A DNA stretch of 64,000 bases from DATAEY01 sp045805565 (lineage in GTDB: Bacteria > Actinomycetota > Thermoleophilia > Solirubrobacterales > Solirubrobacteraceae). The notes beneath the pieces are model-generated. The model ran no database searches, was not told where the DNA came from, and saw only the letters and a list, made by a program, of their open reading frames with translations. Position 1 is the first letter of the stretch. Every line of letters starts with the position of its first letter. Positions 26,171-34,580 of this stretch are shown in pieces. Position numbers and translations under genes: made by a program. The stretch lies in contig JBJMKZ010000047.1 in the NCBI GenBank assembly GCA_045805565.1, positions 62,001-126,000 of the forward strand, read 5' to 3'.

Positions 26171-26896
26171 ATGGCCCCCGCGACCGAGCAGCTGACGATC
26201 GATGAGCTGGCCCGCGAGACCGGGATGACCGTCCGCAACGTCCGCGCCTACCAGTCGCGGGGCCTGCTCCCCGCACCCGAGATCCGTGGGCGGACCGGCT
26301 ACTACGACGCCGAGCACGTCTCCCGCCTTCGTCTGATCCAGGAGATGCAGGCCGAGGGCTTCAACCTCACGGCCATCCAGCGGCTGCTCGACCGCTCCAA
26401 CGGCGCCGGCAGCCAGATCCTCGACTTCGGCCGCGTGGCGCTGGGCTCGTTCGCCCAGGAGCCACCCGAGTTCGCCACCGCCGAGGACCTGAGCGAGCGC
26501 CTGGGGGCTCACTTCGACGAGAAGATCGCGCGAAAGGCGGCGAGGCTGGGTCTGGTGCGCCCCCTGGGGGGCGGTCGATTCGAGATTCCCAGCCCCACGC
26601 TGATCCGGGCGGGCGAGGAGCTCGTCTCGCTGGGGATCCCGCTCTCGCACGCCCTCGCGGTGGCCGAGCAGATCGAGCGTCACTCGCGCGCCATCGCCCA
26701 GGCGTTCGTGCGCCTGTTCATGACCGACGTGGTGGGCTCCAGCGACGTCGCCGACCGCTCGGCGGACGAGTGGGCCAGGCTCCGCCGCGCGCTCGAGAAG
26801 CTGGGTCCGCTGGCCACCGACGCGGTCCACGCCGGCTTCCAGCAGACCATGAGCCGCGCCGTGGAGCGCCAGATCGAGAAGATGCTCGACCGCTAG
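26171..26896 (+). CDS. MerR family transcriptional regulator
   Basis: 241 residues. The N-terminal winged HTH is clear (LTIDELARETGMTVRNVRAY, then GLLPAPEIRGRTGYYDAEHV). The C-terminal ~150 residues are helical, without cysteines of metal sensors, so an organic ligand is likely. It is divergent from the large membrane protein and 103 nt upstream of the acyl-CoA synthetase; either could be its target. Confidence 0.92.
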   Translation: MAPATEQLTIDELARETGMTVRNVRAYQSRGLLPAPEIRGRTGYYDAEHVSRLRLIQEMQAEGFNLTAIQRLLDRSNGAGSQILDFGRVALGSFAQEPPEFATAEDLSERLGAHFDEKIARKAARLGLVRPLGGGRFEIPSPTLIRAGEELVSLGIPLSHALAVAEQIERHSRAIAQAFVRLFMTDVVGSSDVADRSADEWARLRRALEKLGPLATDAVHAGFQQTMSRAVERQIEKMLDR

Positions 26897-26999
26897 CGGC
26901 GATGGCCCTGCCCATCGTCAGCGAGCGGACGGCAGGGCTTTCGCTACGGCGCGTGCCGGAGCGATTAGCTGCCGCCTGCCGCGGGCAGGAGAGAGAGCG

Positions 27000-28847
27000 G
27001 TGGCTGACGCGACGCTGAAGAACTCGCTGCGAGGCCTGGCGGACCAGCTCGGCACCGCTGTCCCGTCCGCCGCCGCCGGAGTGGCCGAACGGCTCGTGGC
27101 GGCAGTGCCGGGCACCTCGGCGCTCGGGGGGGCCGTCGAGCAGGTCGGCCGCGCGGTCCCGGGCGCGACCGCGCTCGAGTCGGTGGGCACCCAGCTCAAG
27201 CGCCCCGAGCGCATCCTCCGGGCAGCTCGGCTGCTCGTCGAGGCGGGCGTGATCCGGCCGGAGCGGCCCGACCAGGCGATCGAGGCCGCGCGCGCGTTCC
27301 TCGGCCTCAGGATGACCCCCGCGTCGGGCTTCGTCGTGGCGGCGATTCGCTACCCGGACGAGCCCGCCATCTGCGACGAGCGCGGGACGCTGACCTTCGC
27401 GGAGGTGGACCGCCGCACCAACGCGCTCGCGCGCGCCCTCGCCGATGCCGGCATCGAACCTGACGACGGCGTGGCCATCATGTGCCGCGACCACCGCTGG
27501 TTCATCGAGGCCACCGTCGCGCTGTCTAAGCTCGGCGCCACCGCGCTCTTCTACAACACCCAGTTCGCCGGCCCCCAGCTTCAGGAGGTGACCGAACGCG
27601 AGGACCCGGCGGCGATCATCCATGACGAGGAGTTCGCCGAGGTCATCGGCGAGGCGGCGGGCGACCGCCCGCGCTGGCTCGCGTGGCGCGACGGCGAGGA
27701 CGCCGACGGCACCACGCTGGAGGAGCTGATCGAGGGGTCCGACGACTCCGACCTGCCGGCGCCCGACAACCCCGGCAACATCGTCCTGCTGACCTCCGGT
27801 AGCACGGGCACGCCGAAGGGGGCATCGCGCGGCCAGCCCGATGCCATCGACCCCATCGTGGCGCTCTTCTCGCGAATCCCGATGCGGGCGCGCGAGCCGA
27901 CCGTCTTCGCCGCTCCGCTCTTCCACGCCTGGGGATTCGCCCACTTCAACCTCGGGCTGCTGCTCTCGTCGACGTACGTGCTGCGGCGGCGCTTCGATCC
28001 CGAGGCCACGCTGGCCGCGATCGACGAGCACGCGGCGACCACACTGGTGATCGTGCCGGTGATGATGCAGCGGATACTCGACCTCGACGACCGCAAGAGG
28101 CGGGAGCACGACATCTCGTCGCTGCGGGTGGTGGCCGCCAGCGGCGGCGCGCTGTCGGGCGACCTGGCCCAGCGCTGGATGGACGAGTTCGGCGACGACC
28201 TCTACAACCTCTACGGCTCGACGGAGGTGGCGTGGGCGACGATCGCCACCCCCGACGAGCTGCGGGCCGCCCCGGGTACGACCGGGTCGCCGCCCCCCGG
28301 CACCTCGATCAGGATCCTCGACGACGACAAGGACGAGCTGCCCGCCGGGGAGACCGGCGAGATCTACGTCGGCAACGAGATGTTGCTCGAGGGCTACACG
28401 AGCGGCGAGAGCGAGGAGGTCGTCGACGGCCACATGTCGACCGGCGACCTGGGCCATCTCGACGACCAGGGACGCCTGTTCATCGAGGGCCGCTCCGACG
28501 ACATGATCGTCTCGGGCGGCGAGAACGTCTATCCCGAGGAGGTCGAGGAGACGCTCGAGAAGCACGAGCGCGTGTCCGAGGCGGCGGTGATCGGCGTCGA
28601 GGACGAGGAGTTCGGCGAGCGACTCAAGGCGTTCGTGGTCACCGAGGGCGACGTCTCCGAGGACGACCTCAAGTCGCACGTGAAGGGGAACCTGGCCAAC
28701 TACAAGGTCCCGCGCGAGATCGAGTTCCTGGACGAGCTTCCGCGCAAGCCGCAGGGCAAGGTGGACAAGCAACGCCTCGCCGAGGAGAGCGAGGACGAAG
28801 ACGAGGACTCGAGCGGCGAGGACGAGGACTCGAGCGGCGAAGGCTGA
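27000..28847 (+). CDS. AMP-binding acyl-CoA synthetase (FadD-like) with acidic tail
   Basis: Activates fatty or other carboxylic acids to acyl-CoA. 615 residues; P-loop TSGSTGTPKGA near residue 265, YGSTEVAW at ~404, hinge GRSDDMIVSGGENVYPEE at ~496 and catalytic lysine in PRKPQGKVDK. An N-terminal ~100-residue extension (LADQLGTAVPSAAAGVAERL) precedes the domain. The last 25 residues are acidic and contain a duplicated DEDSSGE. GTG 27000 has a GGAGAGAG ribosome site. It is convergent with a P450 5 nt away. Confidence 0.9.
   Translation: MADATLKNSLRGLADQLGTAVPSAAAGVAERLVAAVPGTSALGGAVEQVGRAVPGATALESVGTQLKRPERILRAARLLVEAGVIRPERPDQAIEAARAFLGLRMTPASGFVVAAIRYPDEPAICDERGTLTFAEVDRRTNALARALADAGIEPDDGVAIMCRDHRWFIEATVALSKLGATALFYNTQFAGPQLQEVTEREDPAAIIHDEEFAEVIGEAAGDRPRWLAWRDGEDADGTTLEELIEGSDDSDLPAPDNPGNIVLLTSGSTGTPKGASRGQPDAIDPIVALFSRIPMRAREPTVFAAPLFHAWGFAHFNLGLLLSSTYVLRRRFDPEATLAAIDEHAATTLVIVPVMMQRILDLDDRKRREHDISSLRVVAASGGALSGDLAQRWMDEFGDDLYNLYGSTEVAWATIATPDELRAAPGTTGSPPPGTSIRILDDDKDELPAGETGEIYVGNEMLLEGYTSGESEEVVDGHMSTGDLGHLDDQGRLFIEGRSDDMIVSGGENVYPEEVEETLEKHERVSEAAVIGVEDEEFGERLKAFVVTEGDVSEDDLKSHVKGNLANYKVPREIEFLDELPRKPQGKVDKQRLAEESEDEDEDSSGEDEDSSGEG
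28800..28841 (+). repeat. Two 21-nt direct repeats at the 3' end of the acyl-CoA synthetase gene
   Basis: GACGAGGACTCGAGCGGCGA plus one base, repeated in tandem with 20/21 identity, encodes DEDSSGE twice. Looks like recent slippage. Confidence 0.85.
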
Positions 28848-28852
28848 GGGCG

Positions 28853-30082
28853 CTAAGGCGCCAGGCGCACCGGCAGCGTCTTGGGCTGGTTGAGGAACGC
28901 CGACTCGACGATCGTGGGCGTCCCGGCGAGCTCCATCGCCGGAAAACGGGCGAGCGTCTCCTCGAACAGGATCCGCAGCTCGAGCCGCGCGAGCGCCGTC
29001 CCCAGGCAGAAGTGCCGGCCGCCCGCGCCGAACGCCTGGTGCTCCGGGTTGCGGCGGACGTCGAAGCGGTCCGGCTCGGCATGACGGGCCTCGTCCCGGT
29101 TGGACGAGACGTACCACATGACCACCTTGTCGCCCTCCCGGATGCGACCGCCGTGGAGCTCGGCGTCGCACGTCGCCGTTCGGCGGAAGTGGGCGAAGGC
29201 GGGGAACATCCGCAGCGACTCCTCCACCGCGCTGGGGATCAGCGACGGGTCGTCGAGCAGCAACCGGCGCTGGTCGGGGTGCTCCATCAGCGCCCGCATT
29301 CCGCTGCAGTAGGTCGCCTTGGTGCTGTCGTTGCCGGCGGCCACCAGGAGGAAGAACCCCATCACGATCTCGTGCTCCTGGAGCCGCTGACCGTCGACCT
29401 CGGCATGGACCAGCACGCTGGTCAGGTCGTCGGTCGGGTTCTCCCGGCGCTCGGCGATCATCGCCCGGCAGCGTTCGAAGATCTCGGGAATGTCGTTCTC
29501 GACGACGCCCTCGATCCCGTGCGGGTTGAGATCCGGATCGCCGGCACCCAGGGTCGAGTTCATGAGGTTCGCCCACACCGCGTCGTCCTCCTCCGGGATC
29601 CCCATGAAGCTGCCGATCACGCGAGACACCACGGGCTGGGCGACGTCGGTGACCAGGTCGCAGGTGTCACGTCCCCGCAGCCCGTCGAGGACCTCGACGG
29701 CGATCGCCCGGATGGCGTCCTCGTGAGCGGCGATCCGCTTCGGGGTGAAGCCGGCCTGGAACAGCTGCTTGATGCGGTCGTGCTTGGGCGGATCCATGCC
29801 GATGAACATCGCCCGCACCAGCTCGGGCGGGAACACGGCGCTCACCGCGGTCACGCCGTGCTCCGACGAGTAGGTGGCCCAGTCGCGGCTGACCGCGTGG
29901 ATGTCTTCGGCGGTGGTGACCGACCAGTACCCCGGTTCGGCGGGGTACTCGCTGATTCGCTGGGTCCAGTGGATCGGGCATTCGCGGCGCAGGCGGCGGA
30001 ACAGTTCGTGCGGCGGCCCGTCCCGCCACAGCTCCCGCTCGGTGACCAGCAGGTTCTCGAGATCGCTGCCGACCGGCGTCAT
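28853..30082 (-). CDS. Cytochrome P450
   Basis: Soluble class I P450 of 409 residues. Heme loop FGAGGRHFCLG with Cys359, K-helix EESLR, I-helix oxygen site AAGNDST, and the RRTATCDAEL region. Overall it resembles actinobacterial P450s acting on steroids, fatty acids or terpenoids (CYP125/142-like heme loop), but a substrate cannot be given. ATG 30082 with GGAGG about 8 nt upstream. No ferredoxin gene is adjacent. It is divergent from the ABC importer operon. Confidence 0.94.
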   Translation of the reverse strand: MTPVGSDLENLLVTERELWRDGPPHELFRRLRRECPIHWTQRISEYPAEPGYWSVTTAEDIHAVSRDWATYSSEHGVTAVSAVFPPELVRAMFIGMDPPKHDRIKQLFQAGFTPKRIAAHEDAIRAIAVEVLDGLRGRDTCDLVTDVAQPVVSRVIGSFMGIPEEDDAVWANLMNSTLGAGDPDLNPHGIEGVVENDIPEIFERCRAMIAERRENPTDDLTSVLVHAEVDGQRLQEHEIVMGFFLLVAAGNDSTKATYCSGMRALMEHPDQRRLLLDDPSLIPSAVEESLRMFPAFAHFRRTATCDAELHGGRIREGDKVVMWYVSSNRDEARHAEPDRFDVRRNPEHQAFGAGGRHFCLGTALARLELRILFEETLARFPAMELAGTPTIVESAFLNQPKTLPVRLAP

Positions 30083-30204
30083 TTCGGACCTCCGTGACTC
30101 GCTGCGCGGGATGCCGTTGCGATGCTAGTGGTTCGCCGGGCGGGGGTCCGGGCGCGGGTTGCCGCGGCGGCGAGCCGGGGTATCCCTCCTCAGGTGAGAG
30201 AAGC

Positions 30205-31443
30205 GTGAAGCGGAGGGGGTCCGTCTGCGCGGTGCTCGTGGTGGCCGCAGTGGGCGCGGGCTGCGGCTCGAACCCGGAGGGCCACGGCTCCCGCACGCTC
30301 AACTGGTACGTGTTCAACGAGCCGGGCGGCGCGTACGACGCGGCGGTGAGCCGGTGCAACCGACAAGCCCGCGGGCGTTACCGAATCAACTACGTTCGCC
30401 TGCCGACCGACGCCAACCAGCAGCGCGAGCTGCTGGTGCGGCGCCTCGCCGCCAAGGATCCCAGCGTGGACATCGCCGGGCTCGACGTGATCTGGACGGC
30501 CGAGTTCGCCCAGGCCGGCTGGATCAGGCCCTGGACCGGGCGGCGCCGCGCCGAGGCGGTCCGGGACCGGCTGGCGGGGCCGCTGCGAACCGTCGAGTAC
30601 CGCGGGAAGGTCTGGGCGGTCCCGTTCACCACCAACACCCAGCTGCTGTGGTACCGCAGGGACCGGATCCCGCCGCCCCCCGCCGACATCACCTGGGACC
30701 AGCTGATCGACCGGGCCTCCAGGCAGCACAGGGCCATCGAGGAGCAGGGCAACCAGTACGAGGGCCTGACGGTATGGGTCAACGCGCTCATCCAGGGGGC
30801 CGGCAGCTCGATCGTCGACCAGCGCGGCGACGTGACCCTCGACCCACAGGCGACCGGGAGGGCGGCGCGGATCATCCGGCGGCTGGCGACCTCGCGGGCG
30901 GCGCCGCCCGGCCTGGCCACCAACAAGGAGGACGAAGCCCGGCTGGGCTTCGAGTCCGGGCGCTCCAACTACCAGCTCAACTACACGTTCATCTACGCCA
31001 GCGCCGCGAAGAAGAAGGGCTTCCAGCCCAACATCGGCTGGGCGCGCTACCCGCGCACCGTCGCCGCCCGGCCGAGCCGACCGCCGCTGGGCGGCATCAA
31101 CCTCGGTGTCGGCTCCTACACCAGGCACGCGGCGCTCGCATTCGACGCCGCTCTCTGCCTCGCCCAACCCGCCAACCAGGCGATCGCCTCCGAGAGGGGA
31201 GGCCTGCCGCCCACCTCGCAGGCGGTCTACCGGGATCCCAAGGTCCGAAAGGCGTTCCCGTTCTCGGACCTGCTTCGGACCTCGATCCAGGACGGCGGCC
31301 CCCGCCCGGTCGCTCCGGCCTACGGCGACATCTCCCTGGCGATCCAGAAGACCTTCCACCCCGAGAGCCAGATCGACCCCAATGCCGTCGTGGCCAAGCT
31401 GCGGTCGCGCCTGGCCAAGGCCGCCCAGGGCAGGATCTTCTGA
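30205..31443 (+). CDS. Sugar ABC transporter substrate-binding lipoprotein (LpqY-like)
   Basis: 412-residue extracellular solute-binding protein (family 1). The signal peptide with lipobox AVGAGC places the mature N-terminus at the cysteine about residue 20. Downstream features fit sugar-binding proteins (VWAVPFTTNTQLLWYRRD). GTG 30205 is chosen because the basic KRR and signal peptide follow directly. It is the first gene of an SBP-permease-permease-ATPase operon in the same order as mycobacterial lpqY-sugA-sugB-sugC, the trehalose importer. The substrate here is inferred only. Confidence 0.88.
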   Translation: MKRRGSVCAVLVVAAVGAGCGSNPEGHGSRTLNWYVFNEPGGAYDAAVSRCNRQARGRYRINYVRLPTDANQQRELLVRRLAAKDPSVDIAGLDVIWTAEFAQAGWIRPWTGRRRAEAVRDRLAGPLRTVEYRGKVWAVPFTTNTQLLWYRRDRIPPPPADITWDQLIDRASRQHRAIEEQGNQYEGLTVWVNALIQGAGSSIVDQRGDVTLDPQATGRAARIIRRLATSRAAPPGLATNKEDEARLGFESGRSNYQLNYTFIYASAAKKKGFQPNIGWARYPRTVAARPSRPPLGGINLGVGSYTRHAALAFDAALCLAQPANQAIASERGGLPPTSQAVYRDPKVRKAFPFSDLLRTSIQDGGPRPVAPAYGDISLAIQKTFHPESQIDPNAVVAKLRSRLAKAAQGRIF

Positions 31444-32378
31444 TGGAGGGCGCGCGGCTGCAGTCACCGACCGCCGGCGGACGGCCCGGCGGGCTGACCG
31501 AGCGCGCCCGCGCGGAGCGAAGGCTGGCATGGGCGCTCTGCGCCCCCGCCGTCGTCACGATGCTTCTGGTCACCGGCTATCCGATCGGATACGCCGTCTA
31601 CCTCTCGCTTCAGAAGCTCGACCTCCGCTTCCCCGCGGAGCGGAGGTTCGTGGGGCTCTCGAACTACCTCGACGTGCTCGGCTCGAGCACCTGGTGGGGA
31701 GACGTGTGGAACACGACGATCATCACCGTCCTGTCGGTGGGCCTCGAGCTGGTGCTCGGGATGGCGATCGCGATGGTGATGCACCGAGCCATCTTCGGCC
31801 GCGGGCCGGTGCGGGCGGCGATCCTCATTCCCTACGGGATCGTGACCGTGGTGGCCGCCTTCGCCTGGCGCTATGCCTTCGATCCGGCCAGCGGCTTCGT
31901 GCAGGGGCTGCCGTTGGTGTCGGACACCGCCGCGCCGCTGACCGAGCGGTCCGGATCGTTCGCGGTGATCATCCTCACCGAGGTCTGGAAGACGACTCCG
32001 TTCATGGCGCTGCTGCTGCTGGCCGGGCTGGCGCTGGTGCCGGACGAACTGCACGAGGCGGCCAAGGTGGACGGCGCCAACGCGATCCAGCGCTTCTTCC
32101 GCATCACCCTGCCGCTCATGCGACCGGCCATCCTGGTGGCCCTGCTGTTTCGCACGCTCGACGCGTTCCGGGTCTTCGACACCGTGTTCATCCAGACGCA
32201 GGGCGCCAACGGCACGGAGACGGTGTCGATCCTGGGCTACAACCTGCTGATCAACCGCGTCAACCTCGGCGTCGGCTCGGCGGTCTCGGTGCTCATCTTC
32301 ATCTCCGTGCTGCTGATCGCCTTCGTCTTCGTGAAGGTGCTCGGCACCAGCACCGCGCAGCAGAGAGGCGAGGCGTAG
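31443..32378 (+). CDS. Sugar ABC transporter permease (MalF/SugA type)
   Basis: 311 residues with six main TM helices and the EAA loop (EAAKVDGANAIQRFFRITLP) that docks the ATPase. The ATG at 31443 overlaps the stop of the binding-protein gene by one base, so translation is coupled. An N-terminal 25-residue polar extension precedes TM1. It pairs with the next permease to form the channel. Confidence 0.93.
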   Translation: MEGARLQSPTAGGRPGGLTERARAERRLAWALCAPAVVTMLLVTGYPIGYAVYLSLQKLDLRFPAERRFVGLSNYLDVLGSSTWWGDVWNTTIITVLSVGLELVLGMAIAMVMHRAIFGRGPVRAAILIPYGIVTVVAAFAWRYAFDPASGFVQGLPLVSDTAAPLTERSGSFAVIILTEVWKTTPFMALLLLAGLALVPDELHEAAKVDGANAIQRFFRITLPLMRPAILVALLFRTLDAFRVFDTVFIQTQGANGTETVSILGYNLLINRVNLGVGSAVSVLIFISVLLIAFVFVKVLGTSTAQQRGEA

Positions 32379-32381
32379 CCG

Positions 32382-33212
32382 ATGTCCGGCGCGCGGCGCG
32401 AGCGGGTGCTGTGGCTGCTCGGGATCCTGGTGGTCGTTCTCTACGCACTCGTCCCGGTGATGTGGATGATCTCGCTCTCGCTGAAGCCCGGCGACCAGCT
32501 GTCCGACGGCAGGTTCCTGCCCCAGAGCTTGTCGCTGGCCAACTACGAGTCGATCTTCTCGAGCACCCTGTTCATCAGGCCGCTGGTGAACTCGCTGGGG
32601 GTGGCGGGGATAGCCACCCTGCTCGCGATCCTGCTCGCCTCCATGGCGGCATACGCGCTGTCGCGCCTCGACTTTCCCGGCAAGACGCTGATCCTCTCGG
32701 GCGCGCTGGCGGTGGCGATGTTCCCCCCGATCTCGATCGTGGGCTCGCTGTTCGACATCTGGCGGGCCATCGGCCTCTACGACACATGGCCGGGGCTGAT
32801 CATCCCCTACATGACCTTCACGCTTCCGCTGGCCATCTACACCCTGTCGGCGTTCTTCAGGGAGATTCCCTGGGAGCTGGAGCAGGCCGCCCAGGTGGAC
32901 GGCGCGACGCCTTTCCAGGCCTTCCGCAAGGTGATCGTCCCGCTCGCCGCCCCGGGGGTGTTCACCGCCGCGATCCTGGTCTTCATCTTCGCCTGGAACG
33001 ACTTCATCTTCGCCAACACGCTGACCTCGACCGACAATGCCCGCACCGTGCCGGCGGCACTGGCGTTCTTCACCGGCGAGTCGCAGTTCGAGCAGCCGAT
33101 CGGTGCCATCTCCGCCGCCGCGGTGGTGGTGACCGTCCCGATCATCGTCATGGTCCTGATCTTCCAGCGCCGCATCGTGGCCGGGCTCACCGCCGGCGCC
33201 GTGAAGGGATAG
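32382..33212 (+). CDS. Sugar ABC transporter permease (MalG/SugB type)
   Basis: 276 residues, six TM helices, EAA loop (EQAAQVDGATPFQAFRKVIV). Begins 3 nt after the first permease. The extracellular loop after TM1 (SLKPGDQLSDGRFLPQSLSL) is typical of the MalG/CUT1 group. It is the second channel subunit. Confidence 0.93.
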   Translation: MSGARRERVLWLLGILVVVLYALVPVMWMISLSLKPGDQLSDGRFLPQSLSLANYESIFSSTLFIRPLVNSLGVAGIATLLAILLASMAAYALSRLDFPGKTLILSGALAVAMFPPISIVGSLFDIWRAIGLYDTWPGLIIPYMTFTLPLAIYTLSAFFREIPWELEQAAQVDGATPFQAFRKVIVPLAAPGVFTAAILVFIFAWNDFIFANTLTSTDNARTVPAALAFFTGESQFEQPIGAISAAAVVVTVPIIVMVLIFQRRIVAGLTAGAVKG

Positions 33213-33225
33213 AGGAGGTAGCCAG

Positions 33226-34395
33226 ATGGCCGAGATCACGCTCGACCAGGTCACCAAGCGGTATCCCGATGGCTACGAGGCCGTCAAGGGCATGAACCTC
33301 GACATCGCCGACGGCGAGTTCGTGATCCTCGTCGGTCCTTCCGGGTGCGGCAAGTCCACCGCTCTGCGGATGGTCGCCGGCCTCGAGGACATCACCGAGG
33401 GCGAGCTGAAGATCGGCGGCCAGGTCGTCAACCAGAAGGCGCCCAAGGACCGCGACGTCGCCATGGTCTTCCAGAACTACGCCCTGTATCCGCACATGAG
33501 CGTGCGCGACAACATGGGGTTCGCCCTCAAGCTCAAGGGCGTGGACCGGGACGAGATCGACCGCAAGGTCGAGGAGGCCGCCCGCATCCTCGACCTCGTC
33601 CCCCATCTGGACCGCAAACCCGCCCAGCTGTCCGGCGGCCAGCGCCAGCGGGTGGCGATGGGACGGGCGATCGTGCGCGATCCCGCCGCCTTCCTGATGG
33701 ACGAGCCGCTCTCCAATCTCGACGCCAAGCTGCGCGTGCAGATGCGCACCGAGGTCTCCCGGATCCAGAGCCGGCTCGGCACCACCACCATCTACGTCAC
33801 CCACGACCAGACCGAGGCCATGACGCTCGGCGACCGGGTCGCGGTCATGCGACAGGGAACGCTCCAGCAGGTGGGCACGCCGATGGAGCTCTACACCCGG
33901 CCGACCAACCTGTTCGTGGCCGGGTTCATCGGCTCGCCGGCGATGAACTTCATGCCGGCCGGTGTCGAGGACGAGTCGCTGAGGCTGCCGATAGGCGCGG
34001 TCCCCCTCGCGCGCGAGGCGCGCGACAGGGTGGGCGGACGCTCCCTGATCGCCGGCGTGCGGCCCGAGAACTTCGAGGACGCCGCGCTGGTCGGCGAGGC
34101 GCGCGACCGCGGGAGCACATTCCGGGCCCACATCGAGGTTCTCGAGTCGATGGGATCCGAGCTCTACGCCCACTTCACGGTCGACACCGACCAGCACATG
34201 GAGTCGCCGCAGCTGCGCGAGCTGGCGCAGGACGCCGGCACCGAGGAGGTCCCCTCGAGCGGCGAGGGGGGGCGGATCGTGGCGCGTCTGGACCCGGCCA
34301 GTCGGGTCAGGGAGGGTCAGGAGGCGGAGCTGTGGGTGGACGCCACCCGGGTCCACCTGTTCGATGCCGACAGCGGCGAGAGCCTCACGGGCTGA
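33226..34395 (+). CDS. sugC: Sugar ABC transporter ATP-binding protein (SugC/UgpC/MsmK type)
   Basis: 389-residue CUT1 ATPase. Walker A GPSGCGKST at residues ~37-45, Q-loop in VFQNYALYP, signature LSGGQRQRVAMGR at ~135, Walker B FLMDEPLSNLD, H-loop VTHDQTEA, and the C-terminal TOBE/regulatory domain. The N-terminal 240 residues look very close to mycobacterial SugC. An AGGAGG ribosome site precedes ATG 33226. As the last gene of the operon it powers the importer; such ATPases are sometimes shared with other CUT1 systems. Confidence 0.92.
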   Translation: MAEITLDQVTKRYPDGYEAVKGMNLDIADGEFVILVGPSGCGKSTALRMVAGLEDITEGELKIGGQVVNQKAPKDRDVAMVFQNYALYPHMSVRDNMGFALKLKGVDRDEIDRKVEEAARILDLVPHLDRKPAQLSGGQRQRVAMGRAIVRDPAAFLMDEPLSNLDAKLRVQMRTEVSRIQSRLGTTTIYVTHDQTEAMTLGDRVAVMRQGTLQQVGTPMELYTRPTNLFVAGFIGSPAMNFMPAGVEDESLRLPIGAVPLAREARDRVGGRSLIAGVRPENFEDAALVGEARDRGSTFRAHIEVLESMGSELYAHFTVDTDQHMESPQLRELAQDAGTEEVPSSGEGGRIVARLDPASRVREGQEAELWVDATRVHLFDADSGESLTG

Positions 34396-34580
34396 GCCCG
34401 CGACGCAGCCGCCGCACCATCGTGTTCTCGTCCGCCGAGGGGCGCTCGAGCTCCTGGGCGCAGGCGCTCGCCCGCCGCGTCGGGCGTAGGCGAGAGCGGC
34501 GGCGACCGACCCCGGGGCTCGATGCCTCCGGCTCCGACCCGGCCGTGTAGCGTGGCGATGAACCACCGGTTCGCGCGCCG

